The notes under the pieces are model-generated. The model was given only the letters and a program-made list of their open reading frames with translations. It was not told the origin of the DNA and did no database searches. The translations under genes and the position numbers were made by a program. A stretch of 64,000 bases of DNA, from NCBI RefSeq assembly GCF_043226085.1, contig NZ_CP171225.1, positions 3,782,001 through 3,846,000 of the forward strand. Direction: 5' to 3'. This DNA is from Amaricoccus sp003258405 (GTDB lineage: Bacteria > Pseudomonadota > Alphaproteobacteria > Rhodobacterales > Rhodobacteraceae). Positions 26,446 to 34,692 of this stretch are shown piece after piece (the stretch's first letter is position 1; each line of letters starts with the position of its first letter).

Positions 26446-26625
26446 TCAGCCGGCGGATTCTGCGGCGGATCCTGCCTCGAGGGCGATCAGGGTGCTGGTG
26501 GCGGGGCGGAGGCGGATGTCGCGCCCCGGGCCGTAGTCGGGGCTGGCATACCGTTCCTTCAGCGCCGCCATGGTCGGAAACTCGATGATGACCATGCGGA
26601 CGGGCATCCCGTCCTCGTCCGTCAT
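26446..26625 (-). pseudogene. DUF1330 C-terminal remnant
   Basis: The 59-codon stretch contains VRMVIIEFPTMAALKERYAS and PDYGPGRDIRLRPATSTLIALE, which match the second half of DUF1330 proteins (usually about 95 residues). The first half is not found in any frame upstream; the region between 26626 and the glnA terminator is unrelated. I read it as a decayed fragment, though a Met (26625) could start a short product. Confidence 0.65.
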
Positions 26626-26713
26626 GCCTCGAATTGGTGAAGAGGCCAGCCGAGCGACGCGGGCCGGGCAAAGCGGGAAACGGGACCGGGGCGGTGGACG
26701 ACAGGCCGGCGTG

Positions 26714-26747
26714 CAAACAAAAAAAGGCGGGCCTTTATGGCCCGCCT
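26714..26747 (-). terminator. Rho-independent terminator of glnA
   Basis: On the minus strand GGCGGGCC / GGCCCGCC (8 bp plus a flanking A-T pair) with loop ATAAA, followed by TTTTTTT then GTTTG. Strongest terminator in the window, 25 bp past the glnA stop. Confidence 0.92.
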
Positions 26748-26771
26748 CCGGTGTTCCGGTTTTCCGCCCGG

Positions 26772-28181
26772 TCAGAGCGAGTAGTACATCAGGTATTCGA
26801 CCGGGTGCGGCGTGTGCTCGAACATGTAGACTTCCTGCCACTTGAGCGCCATGTAGCCCTCGATCTGGTCCTTCGTGAACACATCGCCCGCGAGCAGGAA
26901 CTCGTGGTCGACGGCCAGGGTCTCGAGCGCTTCACGCAGGCTGCCGCAGACGGTCGGGATCTCGGCGAGTTCCTCGGGGGGAAGATCGTAGAGGTCCTTG
27001 TCGGAGGCTTCGCCCGGATCGATCTTGTTCTTGATGCCGTCGATGCCCGCCATGAGCAGCGCGGCGAAGGCGAGGTAGGGGTTGGCGCAGGGGTCCGGGA
27101 AGCGGGCCTCGACGCGCTTGGCCTTCGGGCTGTCGGTCCACGGGATACGCACGCAGCCCGAGCGGTTGGAGGCGGAGTAGGCGCGGAGCACCGGAGCCTC
27201 GAAGCCCGGGATCAGGCGCTTGTAGCTGTTCGTGGTCGGGTTGGTGAAGGCGTTGAGCGTCTTCGCGTGCTTCAGCAGGCCGCCGATGAAGTAGAGCGCC
27301 TCATCGGAGAGGTCGGCATACTTGTCGCCGGCGAAGAGCGGTTTGCCGTCCTTCCAGATCGACATGTTGACGTGCATGCCCGAGCCGTTGTCGCCGTAGT
27401 AGGGCTTCGGCATGAAGGTCGCGGTCTTGCCATAGGCATGGGCGACCTGCTGCACGACATACTTGTACTTCAGGATGTTGTCGGCCTGCTCGGTGAGCGT
27501 GCCGAAGATGAGGCCGAGCTCGTGCTGGGGCGAGGCCACCTCGTGGTGGTGCTTGTCGACCTTGAGGCCCATGCGCTTCATGGTCGAGAGCATCTCGGAG
27601 CGGATGTCCTGGGCCGCGTCCACGGGGGGGAGCGGGAAGTAGCCGCCCTTGACGCCCGGGCGGTGACCCATGTTGCCCATCTCGTATTCGGTGTCGGTGT
27701 TCCAGGACGCATCCATCGCGTCGATCTCGAAGCTCACCTTGTTCATCTTGTTCGCAACCTGGACGTTGTCGAACAGGAAGAATTCGGCTTCGGGGCCGAA
27801 GTAGCTCACGTCGCCGACGCCGGAGGACTTGAGGTAGGCCTCGGCCTTCTGCGCTGTGCCGCGGGGGTCACGGCTGTAGGGCTGGCCGGTGTCGGGCTCG
27901 ACGACAGAGCAGTGCAGGCAGAGCGTCTTCTCGGCGAAGAACGGGTCTACATAGGCCGAGGCCGGGTCCGGCATCAGCTTCATGTCGGATTCCTCGATCG
28001 ACTTCCATCCGGCGATGGAGGAGCCGTCGAACATGAAGCCCTCTTCGATGAATTCCTCGTCGACCAGATCGGACATGACCGTGACGTGCTGCACCTTGCC
28101 CTTCGGGTCGGTGAAGCGGAGATCCACGTAGGGAATCTCCTCGTCCTTGAGAAGTTTCATGACGGAGGAAATGTCGCTCAT
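26772..28181 (-). CDS. glnA: Type I glutamine synthetase
   Basis: 469 residues, typical of class GSI-beta. Seen: DPAS and FDGSSI near the N-terminus (MFDGSSIAGW), the EAEFFLFD strand, NGSGMHVNMS, NRSGCVRIP ATP/glutamate-binding region, and the adenylylation loop DKDLYDLPPEE with the target tyrosine. Condenses glutamate and ammonia. Start has AAGGA at -11. Follows glnB by 80 bp in the same direction, so PII and GS are probably co-transcribed. Confidence 0.97.
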   Translation of the reverse strand: MSDISSVMKLLKDEEIPYVDLRFTDPKGKVQHVTVMSDLVDEEFIEEGFMFDGSSIAGWKSIEESDMKLMPDPASAYVDPFFAEKTLCLHCSVVEPDTGQPYSRDPRGTAQKAEAYLKSSGVGDVSYFGPEAEFFLFDNVQVANKMNKVSFEIDAMDASWNTDTEYEMGNMGHRPGVKGGYFPLPPVDAAQDIRSEMLSTMKRMGLKVDKHHHEVASPQHELGLIFGTLTEQADNILKYKYVVQQVAHAYGKTATFMPKPYYGDNGSGMHVNMSIWKDGKPLFAGDKYADLSDEALYFIGGLLKHAKTLNAFTNPTTNSYKRLIPGFEAPVLRAYSASNRSGCVRIPWTDSPKAKRVEARFPDPCANPYLAFAALLMAGIDGIKNKIDPGEASDKDLYDLPPEELAEIPTVCGSLREALETLAVDHEFLLAGDVFTKDQIEGYMALKWQEVYMFEHTPHPVEYLMYYSL

Positions 28182-28261
28182 CTGACTTCCTTGAGTTTGC
28201 TAGTTGTTGTGGCGCGAGGGCGCACGCGGCGCGCGCCCCGCTTGTCCCGGTCCGCTGCGCC

Positions 28262-28600
28262 TCAGAGGGCGTCGCTGCCTTCTTCGCCGGTGCGGATGCG
28301 GATTGCCTGTTCGACAGGGTAGACGAAGATCTTGCCGTCACCGATCTTGCCGGTCTTGGCAGCGGAAATGATCGCCTCGATCGCCGTCTCCACGAGTTCA
28401 TCGGGGAGGACGACCTCGATCTTCACCTTGGGAAGGAAATCCACGACGTATTCGGCACCGCGGTAAAGTTCCGTATGGCCCTTCTGGCGGCCAAATCCCT
28501 TTGCCTCGATGACGCTCAGGCCCTGGATGCCGACCTCCTGTAGTGCCTCTTTCACCTCATCGAGCTTGAACGGCTTGATGATGGCTTCGATTTTCTTCAT
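28262..28600 (-). CDS. glnB: Nitrogen regulatory protein P-II
   Basis: 112 residues with the PII signature: MKKIEAIIKPFKLDEVKEAL, T-loop with uridylylation site Tyr51 (ELYRGAEYVVDFLPK), and the B-loop TGKIGDGKIFV. Signals 2-oxoglutarate/ATP status to GS adenylylation and NtrB. glnB rather than glnK because glnA follows and no amtB is adjacent. The upstream region should carry an NtrC-responsive promoter but I could not fix one. Confidence 0.96.
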   Translation of the reverse strand: MKKIEAIIKPFKLDEVKEALQEVGIQGLSVIEAKGFGRQKGHTELYRGAEYVVDFLPKVKIEVVLPDELVETAIEAIISAAKTGKIGDGKIFVYPVEQAIRIRTGEEGSDAL

Positions 28601-28735
28601 GCCGAGGGGCCCCCTGACCGTGTGTTCTAGGCGATACATGCTCTTGGCTGCGCCACGAGAAAGCAATTTGCATGGGCGAGTTCAATGCAGTGCGCGGTGG
28701 CGTTCGTCTCGTTGGCTCAAGAATTAACTCCCATT

Positions 28736-28760
28736 GCCCAGACGTTGGGCATGTTGGGCA
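28736..28760. promoter_or_regulatory. GCCCA/TGGGC inverted and direct repeat
   Basis: GCCCA-gacgt-TGGGC-atgt-TGGGC: two direct TTGGGCA copies 9 bp apart, the first also forming a perfect inverted repeat with the GCCCA before it. It lies in the 286-bp divergent region between glnB (start 28600) and tRNA-Leu (28887). Candidate regulator site for either side. Confidence 0.35.
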
Positions 28761-28886
28761 AAACTTGTGCGGAATTGCAAGTGGCGGGATGTCACGCGAC
28801 GGGCACATTTTTCGCTCGCGCGCGGGAAAGGCCTCTGGTAGAGAGCGGCCTCGTTCAAGGCTCGCGGATCTCGGGGGCCAGAGGCC

Positions 28887-28971
28887 GCGGGCGTGGCGGA
28901 ATTGGCAGACGCACCAGATTTAGGTTCTGGCGCCGAAAGGCGTGGGGGTTCAAGTCCCTCCGCCCGCACCA
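28887..28971 (+). tRNA. tRNA-Leu(UAG)
   Basis: Acceptor GCGGGCG (28887-28893) pairs with CGCCCGC (28961-28967), discriminator A, encoded CCA. Anticodon loop TTTAGGT on CCAGA/TCTGG gives TAG at 28921-28923. The long variable arm (CGCCGAAAGGCG) marks a class II tRNA, as for leucine. The trigger factor gene starts 25 bp downstream. Confidence 0.97.
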
Positions 28972-28996
28972 GAGACAGCGACGAGGATACATACTT

Positions 28997-30364
28997 ATGC
29001 AGGTCACTCAGACCCTGAATGAAGGTTTGAAGCGGGGTTACTCCATTACCGTTCCTGCGGCCGAGCTCGAGGCCAAGGTCACGGAGAAGCTGGAGGAGGC
29101 CCGCAAGGACTTTCAGATGAAAGGCTTCCGCAAGGGCAAGGCTCCTGCGGCGCTGATGAAGAAGATGTTCGGCAAGTCGGTTCTCGGCGAGGCGATGCAG
29201 GAATCCATCGATGCGGCGATGCGCCAGCATTTCGAGGAAACCGGCGACCGCCCGGCGCTGCAGCCCGAAGTGAAGATGACGAACGACGAGTGGAAGGAAG
29301 GCGACGACATCGAGGTCTCGATGTCCTATGAGGCGCTTCCGGAAGTTCCCGAACTGGCATTTTCCGAGATCACGCTCGAGCGGCTCGTGGTCGAGCCGGA
29401 CGAGGCATCGGTGCAGGAAGCGCTCGAGAGCCTCGCGAAGGGCGCCAAGGTCCATGAGGACAAGGGCGAGGGTGCCGAGGCCGCCGACGGCGACCAGGTC
29501 GTGCTCGACTTCAAGGGCTCGGTCGATGGCGAGCTGTTCGAGGGCGGCTCGGCGGAAGACTTCCCGCTCGTGCTCGGCTCGGGCAACTTCATCCCCGGTT
29601 TCGAGGAGCAGCTTCTCGGCGCGAAGGCCGGCGACGAGCGCGATGTCACCGTGACGTTCCCCGAGGAATACGGCGCGACGCACCTCGCGGGCAAGGAGGC
29701 GGTCTTCGCCTGCACCGTGAAGGAAGTGAAGGCGCCGAAGGATGCCGAGATCAACGACGATTTCGCGTCGCGCTTCGGGGCCGACACGCTCGAGACCCTC
29801 AAGGGCCAGATCGTCGAGCGGCTCAAGGCCGAATACAATCAGGCGAGCCGTGCCGTCATCAAGCGCCGCCTGCTCGATGCGCTGGACGGCAAGGTCGATT
29901 TCGAACTGCCGCCGACGCTCGTCGACGTGGAAGCCAAGCAGATCGCGCATCAGCTCTGGCACGAAGAGCATGCCGACCATCACGGCCACGATCATCCCGA
30001 GATCGAGCCGACCGAAGAGCACCTCGGCCTTGCCCGCCGCCGCGTGCGCCTCGGGCTGCTGCTTGCCGAGCTTGGCACCAAGAACAACATCGAGGTGACC
30101 GACCAGGAGATGCAGCAGGCGATCTTCGCGCAGGCGCGGCAGTATCCGGGCCAGGAACGCCAGTTCCTCGAGTTCGTCCGCGAGAACCCGCAGGCGCTGC
30201 AGCAGGTGCGCGCACCGCTCTTCGAGGACAAGGTCGTCGATTTCGTGCTCGAGCTGGCCCAGGTTTCCGACAAGACGGTGACCAAGGACGAGCTCCAGAA
30301 GGAGATCGAGGCGCTCGAGGACGACGCCGCTGTGCAGGAAAAGGAAGAGGCGACCGCCGAGTAA
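28997..30364 (+). CDS. tig: Trigger factor
   Basis: 455 residues. Ribosome-binding domain with the signature GFRKGKAP (about 43-50), FKBP-type PPIase domain about 155-245 (DGDQVVLDFKG... FPLVLGSGNFIPGFEEQL), then the helical C-domain containing a histidine-rich insert HADHHGHDHPE. Binds nascent chains at the ribosome exit tunnel. GAGGA is found ten bases before the ATG. Lies just after tRNA-Leu and before clpP/clpX, the conserved tig-clpP-clpX order. Confidence 0.96.
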   Translation: MQVTQTLNEGLKRGYSITVPAAELEAKVTEKLEEARKDFQMKGFRKGKAPAALMKKMFGKSVLGEAMQESIDAAMRQHFEETGDRPALQPEVKMTNDEWKEGDDIEVSMSYEALPEVPELAFSEITLERLVVEPDEASVQEALESLAKGAKVHEDKGEGAEAADGDQVVLDFKGSVDGELFEGGSAEDFPLVLGSGNFIPGFEEQLLGAKAGDERDVTVTFPEEYGATHLAGKEAVFACTVKEVKAPKDAEINDDFASRFGADTLETLKGQIVERLKAEYNQASRAVIKRRLLDALDGKVDFELPPTLVDVEAKQIAHQLWHEEHADHHGHDHPEIEPTEEHLGLARRRVRLGLLLAELGTKNNIEVTDQEMQQAIFAQARQYPGQERQFLEFVRENPQALQQVRAPLFEDKVVDFVLELAQVSDKTVTKDELQKEIEALEDDAAVQEKEEATAE

Positions 30365-30740
30365 GGCGATCGACCCCAGAGATCTGCCCAGAGATCCGCA
30401 CGGCCGCTCCGGAGGGGCGGCCGTGTCCGTTTCCGCAACCCTCGCGATGGGCTGTGATTCGTTGATTCAATCCATGATTGTGTCGCGCGTTGCATTCCGG
30501 CTGCGACCTTGGTCCCGAGGCGGCCGGGGGGAGAATGCGGCAAATCGGCGAAAAACGACCCCGGCGAAGCGATTCGGCGCCGGGATCGGGGCCTGCAGGG
30601 GGTTGCCTGCGCCGCAGTCTGGCCGTCCGGTCCTGACGTGGCGGTCCGGCTGCCCTTGCGGATGGTCCAAGCGATGATTATTGCTTTCTGAAACCGGAGC
30701 AGGCGGTTCGAGCAGTCCCCGAAGGAAAGGCGCATCCCCG
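30365..30740 (+). other. tig-clpP intergenic region
   Basis: 376 bp without a gene. A hairpin ACGGCCGC/GCGGCCGT (30400-30407 with 30417-30424) may end the tig transcript but has only a poor T-run. Further down, CTTGCG (30655) and TTATTG (30678) lie at promoter-like spacing upstream of clpP; the CTTG core recalls heat-shock (RpoH) promoters of alphaproteobacteria, but the match is weak. Confidence 0.5.
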
Positions 30741-31367
30741 ATGAAAGACCCCATCGAGACCTACATGAACCTCGTCCCCATGGTGGTGGAGCAGACCGCC
30801 CGTGGCGAGCGCGCCTACGACATCTTCTCGCGTCTGCTCAAGGAGCGGATCATCTTCGTCGCGGGCCCGGTCCACGACGGCATGTCGACCCTGATCGTCG
30901 CCCAGCTTCTCTTCCTCGAGGCGGAAAACCCGAAGAAGGAAATCTCGATGTACATCAACAGCCCCGGTGGCGTGGTGACCTCGGGGCTCTCGATCTACGA
31001 CACGATGGAATACATCCGTCCGCCGGTCTCGACGCTGGTCATCGGTCAGGCGGCCTCGATGGGCTCGCTGCTGCTGACCGCAGGCCAGAAGGGAATGCGC
31101 TTTGCCCTTCCGAACGCACGGATCATGGTGCATCAGCCCTCCGGCGGGTTCCAGGGCCAGGCGACGGACATCATGATCCACGCCCGCGAGACCCAGGCGC
31201 TGAAGGATCGGCTGAACCAGATCTATGTGCAGCATACGGGCCAGTCGATCGAGGATGTGGAGGCCGCGCTCGAGCGCGACCGTTTCATGACCGCTCAGGA
31301 CGCCAAGGACTGGGGCCTGATTGACGAGATCGTGAACCGCCGGGAGGCGGATCCCAAGTCGGAATAA
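30741..31367 (+). CDS. clpP: ATP-dependent Clp protease proteolytic subunit
   Basis: 208 residues. Catalytic serine in GQAASMGSLLL, histidine in MVHQPSGG and the downstream acidic residue region (RDRFMTAQDAKDWGLIDEI) are intact; SPGGVVTSGLSIYDTM lines the substrate cleft. Forms the tetradecameric peptidase barrel that works with ClpX, encoded 147 bp downstream. Start with AGGAAAGG upstream. Confidence 0.97.
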   Translation: MKDPIETYMNLVPMVVEQTARGERAYDIFSRLLKERIIFVAGPVHDGMSTLIVAQLLFLEAENPKKEISMYINSPGGVVTSGLSIYDTMEYIRPPVSTLVIGQAASMGSLLLTAGQKGMRFALPNARIMVHQPSGGFQGQATDIMIHARETQALKDRLNQIYVQHTGQSIEDVEAALERDRFMTAQDAKDWGLIDEIVNRREADPKSE

Positions 31368-31451
31368 TGTAGAATTCGCCGTAAACCTCTCTTGTGCGTT
31401 AGGGCTTGTAATTCTTCTGTCATGCATGTTCCTATGAACGGCGGGAGATCA

Positions 31452-31517
31452 ATGGACCCGAGTGAGACGACATTGAACGCATTTGACTGGTTGGCGGAAG
31501 CCGGAGAACGAGCATGA
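31452..31517 (+). CDS. 21-residue small ORF overlapping the clpX start
   Basis: ATG at 31452 with GGGAG five bases upstream opens MDPSETTLNAFDWLAEAGERA, and its TGA overlaps the clpX ATG as ATGA. The peptide is acidic, with no hydrophobic run and no run of one amino acid typical of an attenuator. clpX also has its own GGAG at -8. It could be a translationally coupled leader peptide, a coding microprotein, or chance. The ribosome site plus exact overlap are the evidence; no homolog is known to me. Confidence 0.45.
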   Translation: MDPSETTLNAFDWLAEAGERA

Positions 31518-32782
31518 GCAAGACGGGCGGCAGCGACGCGAAGAACACTCTTTACTGCTCATTCTGTGGAAAGAGCCAGCACGAGGTGCGCAAGCTGATT
31601 GCGGGTCCGACCGTGTTCATCTGCGACGAATGCGTTGAACTTTGCATGGACATCATCCGCGAGGAGACCAAGAGCAATCTGGTCAAGTCGTCGGATGGCG
31701 TGCCCACGCCGCACGAGATCTGCAAGGTCCTGGACGATTACGTGATCGGCCAGTTCGTTGCCAAGCGGGTGCTCTCGGTCGCAGTGCACAACCATTACAA
31801 GCGGCTCAACCACGCGAGCAAGAACTCGGATGTCGAGCTGCAGAAGTCCAACATCATGCTGATCGGGCCCACGGGCTGCGGCAAGACGCTGCTCGCGCAG
31901 ACGCTTGCCCGCATCCTCGATGTGCCCTTCACCATGGCGGATGCAACGACCCTGACCGAGGCCGGCTATGTCGGCGAGGATGTCGAGAACATCATCCTGA
32001 AGCTGCTCCAGTCGGCGGAATACAATGTCGAGCGCGCGCAGCGCGGCATCGTCTACATCGACGAGGTCGACAAGATCAGCCGCAAGTCCGACAATCCCTC
32101 GATCACGCGGGACGTCTCGGGCGAGGGCGTGCAGCAGGCGCTTCTGAAGATCATGGAAGGCACGGTTGCCTCCGTGCCGCCGCAGGGCGGACGCAAGCAT
32201 CCGCAGCAGGAATTCCTGCAGGTGGACACGACCAACATTCTCTTCATCTGCGGCGGCGCCTTCGCGGGCCTCGACAAGATCATCGCGCAGCGCGGCCGGG
32301 GTTCGGCCATGGGCTTTGGCGCGGATGTGAAGGACACCGACGAGCGCCGGGTGGGCGAGCTCTTCCAGGAGCTCGAGCCGGAGGATCTGCTGAAGTTCGG
32401 GCTCATCCCGGAATTCGTCGGCCGTCTGCCGGTTCTGGCCACGCTGACCGATCTCGACGAGGATGCGCTCATCACCATCCTCAGCGAGCCGAAGAACGCG
32501 CTGGTCAAGCAGTATCAGCGGCTCTTCGAGATGGAAGACGTGAAGCTCACCTTCACCGAGGATGCGCTCCGGGCCATCGCCAAGCGCGCCATCGAGCGCA
32601 AGACCGGTGCACGCGGGCTGCGCTCGATCCTCGAGGAAGTGCTGCTCGACACGATGTTCGAACTGCCCTCCATGCAGGGCGTCGAGGAAGTCGTGGTCAA
32701 CGAGGAGTGCATCCTGCGCAAGGGCGAGCCGCTGCTCATCTATGCCGAGCATCGCGGCGAAGGTTCGGCTTCCGCCTCCTGA
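31514..32782 (+). CDS. clpX: ATP-dependent Clp protease ATP-binding subunit ClpX
   Basis: 422 residues. N-terminal C4 zinc finger (CSFCGK...CDEC), AAA+ domain with Walker A GPTGCGKT, Walker B IVYIDEVDKI, the pore-loop GYVGEDVE, the IGF-type ClpP-contact region GFGADV, and sensor II GARGLRSI. Unfolds substrates for ClpP. A short ORF ends over its start codon, so its translation may be coupled to it. Confidence 0.97.
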   Translation: MSKTGGSDAKNTLYCSFCGKSQHEVRKLIAGPTVFICDECVELCMDIIREETKSNLVKSSDGVPTPHEICKVLDDYVIGQFVAKRVLSVAVHNHYKRLNHASKNSDVELQKSNIMLIGPTGCGKTLLAQTLARILDVPFTMADATTLTEAGYVGEDVENIILKLLQSAEYNVERAQRGIVYIDEVDKISRKSDNPSITRDVSGEGVQQALLKIMEGTVASVPPQGGRKHPQQEFLQVDTTNILFICGGAFAGLDKIIAQRGRGSAMGFGADVKDTDERRVGELFQELEPEDLLKFGLIPEFVGRLPVLATLTDLDEDALITILSEPKNALVKQYQRLFEMEDVKLTFTEDALRAIAKRAIERKTGARGLRSILEEVLLDTMFELPSMQGVEEVVVNEECILRKGEPLLIYAEHRGEGSASAS

Positions 32783-32848
32783 TCGTCTGGACCCCGGACG
32801 GGGAATGCGCCATAAGCATAGGTGTTGAACGCGTTCGGAGGGCCCTTC

Positions 32849-33223
32849 ATGAGTCTGCTGGCACAGCTTTTCACCTGGTGGAATGGCCAGACAATCGGCA
32901 CCCGCCTCTTCACGTGGCGCAAGGGTGAGAAGGTCGGCGAGGACGGGCAGGGCAACGCCTATTACCAGTCGCATGATGGCGCCAAGCGCTGGGTGATCTA
33001 CAACGGCGAGTCCGAGGCGAGCCGGGTTTCCCCGGAATGGCACGGCTGGCTCCACCACACCTGGCAGGAGCCGCCGAGCAAGTCGCCGCTTCAGCACAAG
33101 CCCTGGGAAAAGCCGCATCAGCCCAATCTGACCGGTGGGGCGATGGCCTATCACCCGCCGGGCAGCCTGCTGTCGGCGACCCCCGTCGTGCGCCAGGATT
33201 ACGAAGCCTGGTCCCCCGAATAA
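32849..33223 (+). CDS. NDUFA12-family complex I accessory subunit
   Basis: 124 residues. Motifs of the B17.2/NDUFA12 family: TWWNGQTIGTRLFTWRKGEKVGED, GNAYYQS, RRWVIYNGE-like KRWVIYNGESEASRVSPEWHGWLHH. A mitochondrial-type accessory subunit of NADH:quinone oxidoreductase retained in alphaproteobacteria. Start has GGAGGG seven bases upstream. It precedes mlaD by 9 bp. Confidence 0.92.
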   Translation: MSLLAQLFTWWNGQTIGTRLFTWRKGEKVGEDGQGNAYYQSHDGAKRWVIYNGESEASRVSPEWHGWLHHTWQEPPSKSPLQHKPWEKPHQPNLTGGAMAYHPPGSLLSATPVVRQDYEAWSPE

Positions 33224-33232
33224 GGCGCATCC

Positions 33233-33676
33233 ATGGCCAATAGCGCGGCAGAAACCGCGGTCGGCGCGGTCGTGCTCGCCATCGCGGCGGGCTTCTTCTT
33301 CTATGCCGGCCAGACCTCCGGGTTGCAGGTCACAGACGACAGCTATGCGCTGGTCGCCAATTTCCGCAGCGTCGAGGGTATTTCGGTCGGGACGGATGTC
33401 CGGCTGGCGGGCATCAAGGTGGGAACGGTGACCGCGCTCGATCTCGACCGGGCCACCTACCGCGCGCGGGCGGTCTTCACCGTCGAGAAGGGGCTCGAAA
33501 TTCCAGAGGATTCGGACGTGAAGATCGCGTCGGAGGGGCTGCTCGGCGGCTCCTACGTCGAGATCACGCCTGGGGCGTCGGACTTCATGGTTGCCGATGG
33601 CGACGAGCTGGTGAACACTCAGGGCTCCGTGAGCCTGCTCAATCTCCTCATGCGTTTCGGGACTGACAGCAAATGA
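33233..33676 (+). CDS. mlaD: Outer-membrane lipid asymmetry protein MlaD
   Basis: 147 residues: an N-terminal membrane anchor (TAVGAVVLAIAAGFFFYAG) and one MCE domain (YALVANFRSVEGISVGTDVRLAGIKVGTV; SEGLLGGSYVEITPG). Binds phospholipid for transport between inner and outer membrane with MlaFEB. Only mlaD is here; the ATPase and permease genes are elsewhere. Stop overlaps the next gene as ATGA. Confidence 0.9.
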   Translation: MANSAAETAVGAVVLAIAAGFFFYAGQTSGLQVTDDSYALVANFRSVEGISVGTDVRLAGIKVGTVTALDLDRATYRARAVFTVEKGLEIPEDSDVKIASEGLLGGSYVEITPGASDFMVADGDELVNTQGSVSLLNLLMRFGTDSK

Positions 33677-34068
33677 CGCCAGGCCGGTTGATCTCCGTTT
33701 TCGCCGCCGCGCTTCTCGCCGGACAGATGGCGCTTGCGGCGCAATCGGTGCAGATCTCCGGGGTCGGCGAGACGGTGGATATGCCCTTCGTGCTGCTCAA
33801 GGGGCTTGATACGCTCAACGGCACGACGCGGGACATTCCGATGCGTGTGGGCGAGACGGTGCGCTACGGCTATCTCGAGATTACCGCCGACACCTGCCGG
33901 GTGCCGAAGGACGATCCCGCGGCGGATGCCTATGCCTTCCTGCGCATCCGCGACATCCGCGAGAGCGAGCCACGCTTCTCGGGCTGGATGTTTGCCTCCT
34001 CGCCGGCGCTCTCGGCGATGGACCATCCGCGCTACGATATCTGGGTGCAGAGCTGCAGCAATTCCTGA
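33673..34068 (+). CDS. DUF2155 domain protein
   Basis: 131 residues with a signal peptide (LISVFAAALLAGQMALAAQ) and the DUF2155 core (LKGLDTLNGTTRDIPMRVGETVRYGYLEI..., FSGWMFASSPALSAMDHPRYDIWVQSC). Two cysteines, in DTCRV and QSCSN, may form a disulfide. Family of unknown periplasmic function, conserved next to mlaD and aat in Rhodobacterales. Its 3' end overlaps the opposing aat gene by 37 bp. Confidence 0.87.
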   Translation: MTPGRLISVFAAALLAGQMALAAQSVQISGVGETVDMPFVLLKGLDTLNGTTRDIPMRVGETVRYGYLEITADTCRVPKDDPAADAYAFLRIRDIRESEPRFSGWMFASSPALSAMDHPRYDIWVQSCSNS

Positions 34069-34685
34069 GGCGTCGCGTCGGGCGGTAGTCGCCGGAACTC
34101 CGCCGGCCGGACGATCGCGGCAGCGAGCCGGCGGCGGTAGTCGGCGCGCGGGATCTCGATCGCGCCGAGGCTTGCGAGATGGTCGGTGACGAATTGCGTG
34201 TCGAGCAGGCGGAAGCCCCCGGCCCGCAGCCGGGCGACCAGCGCGATGAGGGCGAATTTCGACGTGTCGCGGCTGCGGCTGAACATGCTCTCGCCGAAGA
34301 AGGCGGCGCCGAGATTGACGCCATAGAGCCCGCCCGCCAGCGCGCCGTCCTCCCAGATCTCGACGGAATGCGCCTGGCCGAGGCGGAAGAGCGCGATGTA
34401 GAGCGCGCGGATCTGCGGGTTGATCCAGGTCTCGGGCCGCGCGGCGCAGGCGTCCAGCACCTCGGCAAAGGCGCTGTCGATGCGGATCTCGAACGGGCGG
34501 GTGCGGAAGCTGCGGGCAAGACGCCGGGAAATGTGCATCCCGTCGAGCGGCAGGATGCCGCGACGCTCGGGGTCGACCCAGAAGATCTCCCGCGCGCCAT
34601 CGGATTCCGCCATCGGGAAGATCCCGGCAGCATAGGCCCGGAGCAGCAGATCCGGTGTGATTTCCGGCTGTTCCGGGCCGCGCAT
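34032..34685 (-). CDS. aat: Leucyl/phenylalanyl-tRNA-protein transferase
   Basis: 217 residues. Conserved MxxGIFPM-type lead (LLRAYAAGIFPMAE), WVDPERRGILPL, HISRRLAR and SVEIWEDGALAGGLYGVNLGAAFFGESMFS, then LLDTQFVTDHLASLGA. Attaches Leu/Phe to proteins with N-terminal Arg/Lys, marking them for ClpAP (N-end rule). Short (GNAT-core only) version as usual in alphaproteobacteria. Follows accC by 7 bp; converges on DUF2155 with overlapping 3' ends. Confidence 0.93.
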   Translation of the reverse strand: MRGPEQPEITPDLLLRAYAAGIFPMAESDGAREIFWVDPERRGILPLDGMHISRRLARSFRTRPFEIRIDSAFAEVLDACAARPETWINPQIRALYIALFRLGQAHSVEIWEDGALAGGLYGVNLGAAFFGESMFSRSRDTSKFALIALVARLRAGGFRLLDTQFVTDHLASLGAIEIPRADYRRRLAAAIVRPAEFRRLPPDATPQELLQLCTQIS

Positions 34686-34692
34686 TCGGAGA

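Noticed and set aside
28672..28923. 83-codon open frame running into tRNA-Leu
   Set aside because: It overlaps the tRNA, has no family resemblance and lacks codon preference.
30655..30683. Heat-shock (RpoH) promoter for clpP
   Set aside because: CTTG is present but the -10 half is a poor match; mentioned only within the intergenic entry.
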